From NCBI RefSeq assembly GCF_900090145.1, contig NZ_FMHI01000023.1, positions 1-64,000 of the forward strand: a DNA stretch of 64,000 nucleotides, given 5' to 3'. Below are positions 23,611 through 31,808 of the stretch, piece after piece; position 1 is the first letter of the stretch; each line of letters begins with the position of its first letter. A program made the position numbers and the translations under genes. The notes under the pieces are model-generated. The model was given only the letters and a program-made list of their open reading frames with translations. It was not told the DNA's origin and made no database searches. This DNA comes from Streptomyces sp. WMMB 322 (GTDB lineage: Bacteria; Actinomycetota; Actinomycetes; Streptomycetales; Streptomycetaceae).

Positions 23611-24555
23611 CTAACGCAGCGCCGAGAGTCCCGGCACGAAAGCCACGACGAGTGGCACGGCGGGAACGAGCACGGCCGCCGCCGTCATCCGCAGCCGGCG
23701 CGAGACGGGCAGCCGGGGAGCGGCGGACAGCAGACGGTGCACCCTGCGGGGAACCTGTGCGAGCGGGGCGGGCGCGGGACCGAACACGCCGCTGTCCTCG
23801 TTGAGTTCGACCAGGGCCAGCGCGACGGTCCGGCGTCCGTAGCGCTTCGAGGCGGCGTCGTCCGCCGCCATCTCGACCAGGGTGTGCACCTGGTCGCGGA
23901 ACGCGGCGAAGACCGGCACCCGCGGGAAACCCGCCGCCAGCGCGGACGAGCAGTGCATCAGCAGGTCGTGACGGGCACGCGCGTGTCCCTGCTCGTGTTC
24001 CAGGACCGCATCCAGCTGCCGCCCCTTCAGCCGGCGCAGCGCGGCGGTGGTGACGACGAGCTGCGGTGTGCTGCCGGGCAGCCACCAGGCTTCCGCCTTC
24101 TCCCCTTCGAGGACCACCAGAGGGCCGCCGTCGCACGGTTCCTCGCCGGGCAGCCGCGGTGCCCGCTCGAGCAGTTCCGCACGCCTCCTGCGGCGCCGCG
24201 CCCTTGCCTCGTGCACCTCGCGCAGCAGCATCGCGCCCGTCCACGCGCCGCCGCACGCCAGCAGCACCGCGAGGGCTCCGGCCCAGGGCCCGTACGCTCC
24301 GAGGCCGAGCCCGTAGGCCTCCTCGACGCCGCTGGGCGCCGGTGCGAACACATGACCCCTTACGACCTGCCAGGCGGCGGCCGCCGAGAAAGCCATGGCC
24401 AGCAGGCAGCACAGAAGTACGGCGGCGACGACGCACTGCCACACCCACAGGCCGAGCACCGGTTCCCGTTCCGGCCAGGACGAACGTGCCAGCACTCGGG
24501 GCGCGACGGCAGCGGCCAGGGCGCCGAGGACGAGCAGCGCCAGCGGGACCATCAT
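23611..24555 (-). CDS. M56-family (BlaR1/HtpX-like) membrane metallopeptidase
   Basis: 314 residues. Three N-terminal helices (about 3-20, 37-58, 88-112) are followed by a cytoplasmic zinc-protease domain with HEQGH at 187-191, a downstream EMAADDAASKRYG segment supplying the third ligand, and a final helix (~291-312). In Streptomyces such genes usually sit beside a BlaI-type repressor; none is present here, although the DUF5134 gene upstream is another common partner. There is no Shine-Dalgarno before ATG 24555; TAGTCT ends 7 nt before it, so the message could be leaderless. Substrate unknown; a role in envelope stress sensing or cleavage of a repressor is typical for the family. Confidence 0.9.
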   Translation of the reverse strand: MMVPLALLVLGALAAAVAPRVLARSSWPEREPVLGLWVWQCVVAAVLLCCLLAMAFSAAAAWQVVRGHVFAPAPSGVEEAYGLGLGAYGPWAGALAVLLACGGAWTGAMLLREVHEARARRRRRRAELLERAPRLPGEEPCDGGPLVVLEGEKAEAWWLPGSTPQLVVTTAALRRLKGRQLDAVLEHEQGHARARHDLLMHCSSALAAGFPRVPVFAAFRDQVHTLVEMAADDAASKRYGRRTVALALVELNEDSGVFGPAPAPLAQVPRRVHRLLSAAPRLPVSRRLRMTAAAVLVPAVPLVVAFVPGLSALR

Positions 24556-24621
24556 GAACGCAAGACTATGAGCCGCCGGCCGCGGGGCGGTACGTCCACC
24601 GGCACAGAAGTGACCGATCCC

Positions 24622-25275
24622 TCACAGCATGACGAGCATCGCCAACATGCCGATGCCCATGGCGACTCGGCACGCCGACGCCAGCTCCGGCCGGTCGTGC
24701 GCCGGGCAGTCACCCCCGGGCGCCCCGGCCCCGGCCCCGGCCCCCGCCACGGCGGCGCCGCGTGCGGGCGCCGGAAGCAGCAGCAGGCCCGTGCGCATCA
24801 CGTACGCCGCGTAGTAGACCAGCAGCGCACCCGTCAGCAGCGGCAGCCCCGGAGCGGCACCGGCCGTGTGACCGCCCTGCGCGGCGCCGTGGGGGCCCGG
24901 CATCGCCAGTGCCATGTAGATCATCGCGAGGGCGCCGACGAGATGATGGAGGTGGTGCCCACTCCCGGACCGCCTCCCGGACCGATCCGGGGAGCCCCGC
25001 CCCCGTGGCGGCCGGGCCGCCCGCCGCGCCTCGTGCAGCAGCGTCAGCTCCCGCGCCCCCACCCCGGCGAAGAGCAGCACAAGGACGAGCGGGGGCGGTC
25101 CCGCGGACACGCTGCCGGGCAGCGCCATGGCCGCCATCCCCAGCCCCATCAGGGCCTCGCTCCTGGCAGTACGCCGCCGCATCCCCCCGGCCCCCCGTGC
25201 GCGCAGCAGGCACACACAGGCGACGAACGCGCACAGTGCCGTCAGCAGCCAGCCGACGGTTGCTGAGCCGTGCAT
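24622..25275 (-). CDS. DUF5134-family multi-pass membrane protein
   Basis: 217 residues with six or seven hydrophobic segments: a start helix (GWLLTALCAFVACVCLL), then ALMGLGMAAMAL, LVLVLLFAGVGA, HHLVGALAMIYMALAMP, LLTGALLVYYAAYVMRTG, and a C-terminal VAMGIGMLAMLVML. Loops hold several His residues (SGSGHHLHH, PHGAAQGGH), which would suit metal binding and fits the frequent occurrence of DUF5134 beside copper-related or M56 genes. Assignment to DUF5134 is from overall pattern, so moderate. The ATG has GGAGGG upstream. It lies 66 bp upstream of the M56 gene, same strand. Confidence 0.72.
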   Translation of the reverse strand: MHGSATVGWLLTALCAFVACVCLLRARGAGGMRRRTARSEALMGLGMAAMALPGSVSAGPPPLVLVLLFAGVGARELTLLHEARRAARPPRGRGSPDRSGRRSGSGHHLHHLVGALAMIYMALAMPGPHGAAQGGHTAGAAPGLPLLTGALLVYYAAYVMRTGLLLLPAPARGAAVAGAGAGAGAPGGDCPAHDRPELASACRVAMGIGMLAMLVML

Positions 25276-25414
25276 CGCCGCCCTCCCCGCTCGCCCCCTG
25301 GTGAGGCTTCCCGCCCGGCGCCGTCACACGGGAGCGCACGGGCGCAACGGGGGAGCGCTCAACCGCACGGCGTGGCCGCACAGTTGGGGCAGGGCAACCA
25401 CGTGCGGGTCCGGG

Positions 25415-25807
25415 TCAGATCCCCGGGCGGTAGCGCATCGGGTGGGTCTCGGGAACCTCCACGACGCAGATGCGCACGCCGTCCGGATCGGCGATCCACA
25501 TCTCGATCAGCCCCCACGGCTCCCGCACCGGCTCCCGCAGCACCTCCGCCCCCGCTCCGGACAGCTCGCGGTGCGCTGCCGCCACGTCCTCGACCTGGAG
25601 CCACAGCTGCAGCCCCGGTGCGGGCGGGTGCTCGGAGCGGCCGGAGACCTCGAGGGAACCACCGCCCAGGAAGTAGACCGTGCCGCGCTCCGGTCCCGTC
25701 CCGAACTCCCGCTGGACCGCCAGCCCGAGCGTCCGCCCGTAGAAGGTCCTCGTGCGCTCGGGGTCGGTCGGCCGCAGCAGTACGCGGCTGCTGAGTACAT
25801 GCACCAT
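25415..25807 (-). CDS. VOC/glyoxalase-family protein, probably leaderless
   Basis: A 130-residue protein with one complete betaalphabetabetabeta pair: LLRPTDPERTRTFYGRTLGLAVQRE, GGGSLEVSG, LWLQVEDVAAAHRELSGAGAEVL, and the final EMWIADPDGVRICVVEVPE, whose Glu and Asp-Pro-Asp-Gly are characteristic of the superfamily. Likely a small-molecule binding or glyoxalase/antibiotic-resistance-like protein; substrate unknown. No Shine-Dalgarno precedes ATG 25807; instead TAGGGT ends exactly 8 nt upstream, mirroring the divergent GNAT gene, so both are probably translated from leaderless mRNAs. Confidence 0.88.
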   Translation of the reverse strand: MVHVLSSRVLLRPTDPERTRTFYGRTLGLAVQREFGTGPERGTVYFLGGGSLEVSGRSEHPPAPGLQLWLQVEDVAAAHRELSGAGAEVLREPVREPWGLIEMWIADPDGVRICVVEVPETHPMRYRPGI

Positions 25808-25813
25808 GCCGGC

Positions 25814-25846
25814 CGACCCTAATCCGGGCAGCCGGTATTAGGGTCG
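25814..25846. promoter_or_regulatory. Symmetric divergent leaderless promoter pair
   Basis: CGACCCTAAT (25814-25823) and ATTAGGGTCG (25837-25846) are perfect inverted repeats 13 nt apart. Each arm contains TAGGGT reading outwards, ending exactly 8 nt before the ATG of the gene on its side (VOC at 25807, GNAT at 25853). Neither gene has a Shine-Dalgarno. The symmetry suggests paired -10 boxes and a shared operator. Confidence 0.6.
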
Positions 25847-25852
25847 CTCAGC

Positions 25853-26434
25853 ATGGAGAACGTCAAGGAGAACGCGAAGGCGGGCGTCCACGGGAGCGGC
25901 GGACCGGTCTTCCGCGTCGCCGGACCGGAGGACGTCCACGCGCTCGTGGCGCTTCTGGAGTCCGCCTACCGGGGCGACTCCAGCCGCGCGGGCTGGACCA
26001 CCGAGGCCGACCTGCTGGAGGGGCAGCGCACCGATCCCGAGGGCGTCGGCGCCGTCGTCACCGGCGCCGGCAGCATCATGCTCGCCGCCGAGCGGGCGGG
26101 GGAGCTGGTGGGCTGCTGCCAGCTGGAGCGGCGGGGCGACGTCGCGTACTTCGGGATGTTCGCCGTCCGTCCGGGACTCCAGGGCGCGGGCCTGGGCAAG
26201 GTGGTCCTCGCGGAGGCCGAGCGCATGGTGGTCGCCGAATGGAGGTCGCGGGAGATGCAGATGACCGTGATCCGGCAGCGCGAGGACCTGATCGCCTGGT
26301 ACGAGCGACGCGGCTACACGCGCACCGGCAAGGTGTCGCCGTTCCCGTACGGCGACGAGCGGTTCGGCATTCCGCAGCGCGACGACCTGGCCTTCGAGCT
26401 GCTGGTCAAGACGCTCGGCGGGCCGCCGTCCTGA
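25853..26434 (+). CDS. GNAT-family N-acetyltransferase
   Basis: 193 residues. The N-terminal FRVAGPEDVHALVALLESAY is the usual beta1-alpha1, and acetyl-CoA binding is shown by MFAVRPGLQGAGLGKVVLAEAER (R/Q-x-x-G-x-G/A loop). The closing strand is MQMTVIRQREDLIAWYERRGYTRTGK, typical of the family. The substrate cannot be predicted. The ATG lacks a ribosome binding site and sits 8 nt after TAGGGT, arguing for a leaderless message controlled together with the divergent VOC gene. Its 3' end overlaps the convergent GDPD gene by 29 bp. Confidence 0.9.
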   Translation: MENVKENAKAGVHGSGGPVFRVAGPEDVHALVALLESAYRGDSSRAGWTTEADLLEGQRTDPEGVGAVVTGAGSIMLAAERAGELVGCCQLERRGDVAYFGMFAVRPGLQGAGLGKVVLAEAERMVVAEWRSREMQMTVIRQREDLIAWYERRGYTRTGKVSPFPYGDERFGIPQRDDLAFELLVKTLGGPPS

Positions 26435-27089
26435 TCTCCGGCAGGTCCGTCACCAGGCCGTCGAGTCCCAGCTCGCGGACCCGGTCCAGCTCCTCGCCGG
26501 TGTTCACGGTCCAGGTGATGACCTTGATCCCCTCGGCGTGGCAGCGCTCGACGGTCTCCGCCTCCAGCCACCGCAGTTCGCACGAGACCATGAACGCACC
26601 CAGCTCGCGGGCCCGTTCGGGCGCGGTGGGAGTCGAGCGGCCGGTCACGAGCACCAGCGGCATCTCCGGCAGGTGCGCGCGCACTTCCCGCAGCGCCTCG
26701 TCGTGGAAGGAGATGACGGTGACCCGGTCGTGCAGCCCGAGCTCACCGATCACTCCGGTCAGCACCCGTGCCGCCGCCCGGTCCTTGATCTCGGCCTGCA
26801 GCGGGGAGCCCACGGCCTCCACGACCTCCTGGAAGGTCGGGACGCGCTCGCCCTCGCCGGCGTCCAGCTCCCGCAGCTCCGCCAGGGTGAAGTCGCTGAT
26901 GGCACCGGAACCGTCCGTGGTCCGCGAGACGTCGGCGTCGTGCATCACGACCAGCTCGCCGTCCTTGCTCAGGTGCAGGTCCAGTTCGATGACGTCGAGA
27001 CCCTCGTGCTCGGCGCGGACGAAGGAGCGCAGAGTGTTCTCGGGCTCGACGCCCATCACCCCGCGGTGGCCGACGATCAGCAGTGACAA
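26406..27089 (-). CDS. Glycerophosphodiester phosphodiesterase
   Basis: A 227-residue cytoplasmic TIM-barrel hydrolase that splits glycerophosphodiesters to glycerol-3-phosphate and an alcohol. Catalytic motifs: GHRGVMGVEPENT (two-His/Glu set), DVIELDLHLSKDGELVVMHDADVSRTTDG (metal and catalytic residues), AEIKD (metal Glu/Lys), and a C-terminal ITWTVNTGEELDRVRELGLDGLVTDLP. I start at TTG 27089, which places GHRG at residue 7 as in relatives; GGAGGAAAGAGAGA lies upstream, though its spacing is long. Divergent from the esterase at 27318. Confidence 0.92.
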   Translation of the reverse strand: MSLLIVGHRGVMGVEPENTLRSFVRAEHEGLDVIELDLHLSKDGELVVMHDADVSRTTDGSGAISDFTLAELRELDAGEGERVPTFQEVVEAVGSPLQAEIKDRAAARVLTGVIGELGLHDRVTVISFHDEALREVRAHLPEMPLVLVTGRSTPTAPERARELGAFMVSCELRWLEAETVERCHAEGIKVITWTVNTGEELDRVRELGLDGLVTDLPEIRTAARRAS

Positions 27090-27317
27090 GGCGCTCTCTC
27101 TTTCCTCCGGGACGGCGCACGGCGTGACGTGCGCGGCGGACAGACTAGCCGTCGTGCCCGGTGCGGCCCCGGCCCGTGCGGCTCCTGCGGAGCAGCTCAG
27201 CATGCCCGGCGGCCCTCCGGGAGGCGGCCCGGTGCCGGAGGGGCCCACAGAAGGTGAACGGACAGCCGGCGGACCGTGCGGAACGCACCCACGCGACGAA
27301 GACGAAGGAGCAGCAAC

Positions 27318-28337
27318 GTGAGCGGCAGCAGCGCACCCCAAGGTCCCGAGCGCCTCGCCCCGGGGGCCCGCGAGTTGATGGAGGCCATGACGGCCGTCTT
27401 CCCGGACGTCGGCGTGAGCGTCCACGATGCGGCGGAGGCCCGCCGCATCTTCGCCCGGTCGCTGCCGGAGCCGCCGCGCGAGCCGCCCGTGGGCGAGGTG
27501 TCCGACCGTCTGATCCGCGGACCCGAGGGCGCACCCGACCTGCCCGTGCGGATCTACCGGCCGTACGAGGAGGACGCCGGACCGGCACCGACGCCGGGCG
27601 GTGGCCCCACGGTGGTCTTCTTCCACGGAGGCGGCTGGGTCCTGGGCAACATCGAGACGCACGACGCGACGGCGCGGGCGATGTGCCGCGCCTCCGGGGC
27701 CGTCGTCGTCTCCGTCGACTACCGCCTCGCACCCGAGACCCGCTTCCCCGGGCCGGCGGAGGACGCATACGCAGCGGTGTGCTGGGCGGCGGGGAGCATC
27801 GCGGAGCTGGGCGGCGACCCGCAGGCGCTGCTGGTCGCGGGCGACAGCGCAGGCGGCAACCTTGCGGCGGCGTCCGCCCTCATGGCCCGCGAGCGCGGCG
27901 GTCCGGGGATCGCGCATCAGCTGCTGATATATCCCGTCCTCGATCCGCTGGCCGAGACGGAGTCCCGCCGCATCAACGCGGAGGGCTATTTCCTCACCGA
28001 GGTCGCGATGCGCTGGTACGGAGCGCAGTACTTCGGCCCCGACGGCGACCCGGCGCACCGCTACGCGGCGCCGCTGCGGGCCGATCTGCAGGGTCTGCCG
28101 CCCGCGCATGTGATCACCGCGGGCTGCGACCCGCTGTGCGACGAGGGCCGTGACTACGCGGCGAAGCTGAGCGACGCCGGTGTTCCGGTGAGCGAGGCGC
28201 ACTTCCCGGGCATGTTCCACGGCTTCCTCGGGGTCGGCGACCTGCTGCCGGACGCGTCGGAAGCCATGGCCGGACTGGGCAAAGTCATTGCCTCAACTGC
28301 GTCGAACAGGAAGATCCACGGCGAACACGGGGGTTAG
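27318..28337 (+). CDS. Alpha/beta-hydrolase, HSL-type esterase
   Basis: 339 residues, hormone-sensitive-lipase-like subfamily. The oxyanion-hole motif is FFHGGGWVLG (HGGGW at 103-107), the nucleophile elbow is AGDSAGGN (Ser177), the acid is Asp271 in GCDPLCDEG, and the His is H301 in FPGMFHGF, so the triad is complete. The N-terminal cap spans residues 1-95. These enzymes hydrolyse short-chain acyl esters. GTG 27318 is chosen for its gaaggag site 7 nt upstream; earlier in-frame starts give an Arg-rich extension without a binding site. Its 3' end is followed after 91 bp by the DUF6421 operon, which has its own promoter. Confidence 0.92.
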   Translation: MSGSSAPQGPERLAPGARELMEAMTAVFPDVGVSVHDAAEARRIFARSLPEPPREPPVGEVSDRLIRGPEGAPDLPVRIYRPYEEDAGPAPTPGGGPTVVFFHGGGWVLGNIETHDATARAMCRASGAVVVSVDYRLAPETRFPGPAEDAYAAVCWAAGSIAELGGDPQALLVAGDSAGGNLAAASALMARERGGPGIAHQLLIYPVLDPLAETESRRINAEGYFLTEVAMRWYGAQYFGPDGDPAHRYAAPLRADLQGLPPAHVITAGCDPLCDEGRDYAAKLSDAGVPVSEAHFPGMFHGFLGVGDLLPDASEAMAGLGKVIASTASNRKIHGEHGG

Positions 28338-28363
28338 AGAGGAGGATTTCCTGCCCCCTCCAC

Positions 28364-28392
28364 TTGAGAGGGCCACCGGTCCCGGCTACCTT
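28364..28392 (+). promoter_or_regulatory. Sigma70-type promoter of the DUF6421 operon
   Basis: TTGAGA (28364-28369), a 17-bp spacer, then TACCTT (28387-28392). Spacing is ideal, and the DUF6421 ATG follows 36 bp downstream of the -10, with tggaggggtag as ribosome binding site. This separates the operon from the esterase upstream. Confidence 0.62.
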
Positions 28393-28428
28393 TTTCATGA
28401 CGCCAGGTTCTTCTGTGGAGGGGTAGTC

Positions 28429-29826
28429 ATGACGGAAATGCTTTCGTCCAAGGTCGCGGATGTCCGGGAGATGTCCGCCGAGCGCGTGGTCGAACACCCG
28501 GCATGGACAGTGCTGAAGGACGCCGTCGAAGCCATCCGCCCCGCACAGTCGAAGGACGGCTCGATCGACTTCGAGGCGGAGGGCGCTCCCGCGCGTGACG
28601 CCGTGGAAGCCGGCGTGCAGCGGGTCTGCGACGCCGTGCGGGACCTCTCACCGCTGCTGCCGCACGATGCCGCCTACCACGAGGCCCTGGTCGCGGACCT
28701 GCGCCGCTGGGCCGACGGCGGCTTCGGCGTCCCGGACTTCCTCGACTCCCTGCTCGCCTTCCAGCCCGCGCAGAACCGCCAGGACGGCCTCCAGCACCTC
28801 GTCGTCTTCCCGATGTACACCCAGAACGGCAACCCGGACCGCAACCTCGAAGCAGTCGTGCTGCGCATGGTCTGGCCCGACTGGCTGGCCGAACTGGAGC
28901 GCACCCGCTACGACAACCCGCTCTTCTGCGGCATCACCTTCGAGGACTTCACCTCCGGCTACGACACCAACTCGGCCGTCCTCTTCCCGGAGACGGTCGC
29001 GGTCCGCGAGGCGCCGGAGCGCTTCTCCTGGGGCGGCATCTTCTGCGACCGCGAGGCGGCACGCTTCCGCCGCGTCGTCGATGCCGCATGCGACGTCACG
29101 AGCCTCGAACTGCCCGACGTCGTCCGCGGACTCGTCGCCGACCAGGCGCGCTGCCAGCAGACGTTCGTGCTGTGGGACATGATCCACGACCGCACCCACA
29201 GCCACGGCGACCTGCCCTTCGACCCGTTCATGATCAAGCAGAGACAGCCGTTCTGGATGTACGGGCTCGAAGAGCTGCGCTGCGACCTGACCGCCTTCCA
29301 CGAGGGCGTACGCCTGGAGGCCGACGGCTATGAGCAGGGCCGCGACGTGCAGTTCGCGGTGCTGCTGGACCGCCTCTTCCGCTTCCCGGTCACCGGTGAG
29401 CGCAACCGCAACTACGACGGCCTGGGCGGCCAGCTCCTCTTCGCCTACCTCCACCAGCACGGGGCGCTGCGCTGGACCGACAACAAGCTCGCCGTCGACT
29501 GGGACCGGGCCCGCCGGGTGACGGTGCGGCTGCGTGAGGAGATCGAGACCCTCTACCGCGCAGGCATCGACCGTCCCAAGCTCGTCCACTGGTTCAAGGC
29601 GTACGAGCTGGTCTCCGCCTACCTGGCACCGCACCCCGGCTCCACATGGGCCAAGGGGCCCGACGCGCTCGACCTGAGCCTGCCCCCGCGCAAGCTCGTG
29701 GACGAGGTGCTTCCGGACGAGTTTCCGCTGAGCATGTTCTACGAGGCCCTCGCGAAGAAGCTCCGTTCCGTGATCGCATCGACCAAGGGCATCACGGCGG
29801 AGGCACCCGTGCGGGCCGCGGCCTGA
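28429..29826 (+). CDS. DUF6421-family protein, first gene of a conserved-looking trio
   Basis: 465 residues, function unknown; family assigned by recall of this Streptomyces protein. It is soluble with no signal peptide. A striking segment is IHDRTHSHGDLPFDPF (His253, His257, His259, Asp261), followed 20 residues later by LEELRCDL (Glu281, Glu282, Asp286). The arrangement of His cluster, then Glu/Asp on a helix, looks like a metal site, perhaps a hydrolase or oxygenase; this is my inference. Other conserved-looking stretches are LVVFPMYTQNGN and GLGGQLLFAYLHQHGALRW. It begins an operon with an SDR oxidoreductase (55 nt downstream) and an overlapping aldolase-type PLP enzyme, suggesting one pathway acting on a beta-hydroxy amino acid or similar. 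Confidence 0.8.
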   Translation: MTEMLSSKVADVREMSAERVVEHPAWTVLKDAVEAIRPAQSKDGSIDFEAEGAPARDAVEAGVQRVCDAVRDLSPLLPHDAAYHEALVADLRRWADGGFGVPDFLDSLLAFQPAQNRQDGLQHLVVFPMYTQNGNPDRNLEAVVLRMVWPDWLAELERTRYDNPLFCGITFEDFTSGYDTNSAVLFPETVAVREAPERFSWGGIFCDREAARFRRVVDAACDVTSLELPDVVRGLVADQARCQQTFVLWDMIHDRTHSHGDLPFDPFMIKQRQPFWMYGLEELRCDLTAFHEGVRLEADGYEQGRDVQFAVLLDRLFRFPVTGERNRNYDGLGGQLLFAYLHQHGALRWTDNKLAVDWDRARRVTVRLREEIETLYRAGIDRPKLVHWFKAYELVSAYLAPHPGSTWAKGPDALDLSLPPRKLVDEVLPDEFPLSMFYEALAKKLRSVIASTKGITAEAPVRAAA

Positions 29827-29881
29827 GCGCCCGGGCGGACAGCAGCACCAGGCGGGCGTCGAGGACCAGGAGGCGACAGGG

Positions 29882-30661
29882 ATGAGCGACAAGGCGGCAC
29901 ACGGATACCAGGGCAATGGCAGGGGGAGCCTCGAAGGGTCCGTCATCGCCGTCGCAGGCGCGGCGGGACCGGCCGGCGCGGCCACGCTCCTGCGGCTCGC
30001 CGAGGAGGGGGCCACGGTCGTCGGAGCCGATTCCGACGTCGAACGCCTTGCCCGGGCCGTCGACACGGCCCGCTTCGCCCACGGCGGTGCGAGGGTGACG
30101 GGCGAGACCGTCGATCTGCTGGACCTGACGGCGACGCGCGAGTGGGCCGCCCGCACCGAGAAGGAGTTCGGCAAGGTGGACGGGCTCGTTCACCTTGTCG
30201 GCGGCTGGCGGGGCTCGGCGTCGTTCGCCGAGACCGACCTCGCGCACTGGGACACACTGCACGATCTGCTGATCCGCACCGTCCAGCACACCTCCCTCGC
30301 CTTCGAGGCCCCGCTGACGCGCAGCGACAACGGCCGCTTCCTGCTGGTCAGCGCCGCGGGGGCGAGCAGCCCCACCGCGGGCAACGCCGCCTACTCGGCC
30401 TCCAAGGCCGCGGCGGAGGCGTGGACGCTGGCGCTCGGCGACGCCTTCCGCAAGGCGGGGGGCGAGGCCGGGCCGTCGGCCGCCGCTGCCATCCTGGTCG
30501 TCAAGGCACTGGTCAGCGACCAGATGCGGGCCGAACGCCCCAATGCGAAGTTCTCGGGCTTCACCGACGTCAAGGACCTGGCCGGTGCCATCGCCGACAC
30601 GTGGACCACGCCCACCGAGGAAGTGAACGGACAACGCCTGTGGCTGACCCCGAAGCCCTGA
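29882..30661 (+). CDS. SDR-family NAD(P)-dependent oxidoreductase
   Basis: 259 residues, classical short-chain dehydrogenase. The cofactor-binding glycine motif is VAGAAGPAGAATLLRLAEEG (residues 24-43), a variant of TGxxxGxG. An acidic residue at the end of beta2 (VVGADSDVERL) favours NAD(H). The active site has LLVSAAGAS (Ser) and YSASK (Tyr171, Lys175). VDGLVHLVGGW replaces the usual NNAG. Second gene of the DUF6421 operon, with gaggcgacaggg upstream; its end overlaps the aldolase gene by 22 bp. Confidence 0.92.
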   Translation: MSDKAAHGYQGNGRGSLEGSVIAVAGAAGPAGAATLLRLAEEGATVVGADSDVERLARAVDTARFAHGGARVTGETVDLLDLTATREWAARTEKEFGKVDGLVHLVGGWRGSASFAETDLAHWDTLHDLLIRTVQHTSLAFEAPLTRSDNGRFLLVSAAGASSPTAGNAAYSASKAAAEAWTLALGDAFRKAGGEAGPSAAAAILVVKALVSDQMRAERPNAKFSGFTDVKDLAGAIADTWTTPTEEVNGQRLWLTPKP

Positions 30662-31719
30662 ACACCGACGCCAAGCGCCGCCACGACCCCGGCATCCGCG
30701 GATTCGCCAGCGACAACTACGCCGGCGCGCACCCGGAGGTCCTGGCGGCGCTGGCCCTGGCCAACGGCGGCCACCAGACCGCTTACGGCGACGACGAGTA
30801 CACCGAGCATCTCCAGCAGACCGTCCGCAGCCACTTCGGCCCGCGCGCCGAGGCCTACCCGGTCTTCAACGGCACCGGCGCCAACGTGATTTCGCTGCAG
30901 GCGCTCACCGACCGCTGGGGCGCGGTGATCTGCGCCGAGACCGCGCACATCAACGTCGACGAGTGCGGCGCCCCGGAACGCGTCGGCGGGCTGAAGCTGC
31001 TGACGGTCCCCACCGAGGACGGCAAGCTCACCCCGGAGCTCATCGACCGCGAGGCGCACGGCTGGGACGACGAGCACCGGGCCATGCCCCAGGTCGTCTC
31101 CCTCACGCAGAGCACCGAACTCGGCACTCTCTACTCGGTGGAGGAGATCCGGGCGATCTGCGACCACGCCCACGAGCGCGGCATGAAGGTGCACCTCGAC
31201 GGGGCCCGCATCGCCAACGCCGCCGCGTCGCTCGACAGGCCTATGCGTGCCTTCACCAACGCCGCGGGCGTCGACGTCCTCTCCCTCGGCGGCACCAAGA
31301 ACGGGATGCTCTTCGGCGAGGCCGTGGTCGTGCTCGACCCGGACTCGGTGCGTGCGATGAGGCACGTGCGCAAGCTGTCCATGCAGCTCGCGTCCAAGAT
31401 GCGCTTCATATCCGCGCAGTGGGACGCCCTGCTCTCGGGCGACCTGTGGCTGCGCAACGCCCGCCATTCCAACGCGATGGCACGCCGGCTCGCGGAGGGC
31501 GTCAAGGACGTCGACGGGGTCGAGATCCTCTATCCCGTCCAGGCGAACGCGGTCTTCGCACGGCTCCCGAACCAAGTCAGCGAGCGCCTCCAGAAGCGCT
31601 ACCGCTTCTACTTCTGGAACGAGGCGGCGGGCGACGTCCGCTGGATGTGCTCCTTCGACACCAGCGAGGAGGACGTCGACGGGTTCGTCGCGGCGCTGCG
31701 CGAGGAGATGGGCCGCTGA
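30640..31719 (+). CDS. Threonine-aldolase-like / beta-eliminating lyase PLP enzyme
   Basis: 359 residues, fold type I. N-terminal FASDNYAGAHPEVLAAL with GDDEYTEHLQ, then VFNGTGANVISLQAL, ETAHINVDECGAPERV, VSLTQSTELGTLYSVEEI, VHLDGARIANAAASL (PLP-binding Asp and Arg) and the Schiff-base lysine in LSLGGTKNGMLFGEA (Lys220). This is the low-specificity L-threonine aldolase pattern: retro-aldol cleavage of beta-hydroxy-alpha-amino acids to glycine and an aldehyde. GTG 30640 overlaps the end of the SDR gene by 22 bp, the only start that fits the N-terminus. A redox enzyme and an aldolase in one operon suggest a shared hydroxy-amino-acid intermediate. Confidence 0.9.
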   Translation: MADPEALNTDAKRRHDPGIRGFASDNYAGAHPEVLAALALANGGHQTAYGDDEYTEHLQQTVRSHFGPRAEAYPVFNGTGANVISLQALTDRWGAVICAETAHINVDECGAPERVGGLKLLTVPTEDGKLTPELIDREAHGWDDEHRAMPQVVSLTQSTELGTLYSVEEIRAICDHAHERGMKVHLDGARIANAAASLDRPMRAFTNAAGVDVLSLGGTKNGMLFGEAVVVLDPDSVRAMRHVRKLSMQLASKMRFISAQWDALLSGDLWLRNARHSNAMARRLAEGVKDVDGVEILYPVQANAVFARLPNQVSERLQKRYRFYFWNEAAGDVRWMCSFDTSEEDVDGFVAALREEMGR

Positions 31720-31726
31720 CGGAAGG

Positions 31727-31750
31727 GCCGGCGGGGCCGGGCCCGCCGGC
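31727..31750. terminator. GC-rich hairpin after the aldolase gene
   Basis: GCCGGCGGG (31727-31735) pairs with CCCGCCGGC (31742-31750) around a 6-nt loop, directly after the aldolase stop and before the convergent acyltransferase gene. Confidence 0.55.
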
Positions 31751-31808
31751 ACCGGGCGCCCCGCCGCCGGGTCCTCTTCCCGTCCTGTCCGGCGCGGCCG
31801 CGCGGGAG

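Noticed and set aside
25316..25414. Possible terminator or small RNA after the VOC gene
   Set aside because: GC-rich but no stem longer than about six base pairs could be found by eye.
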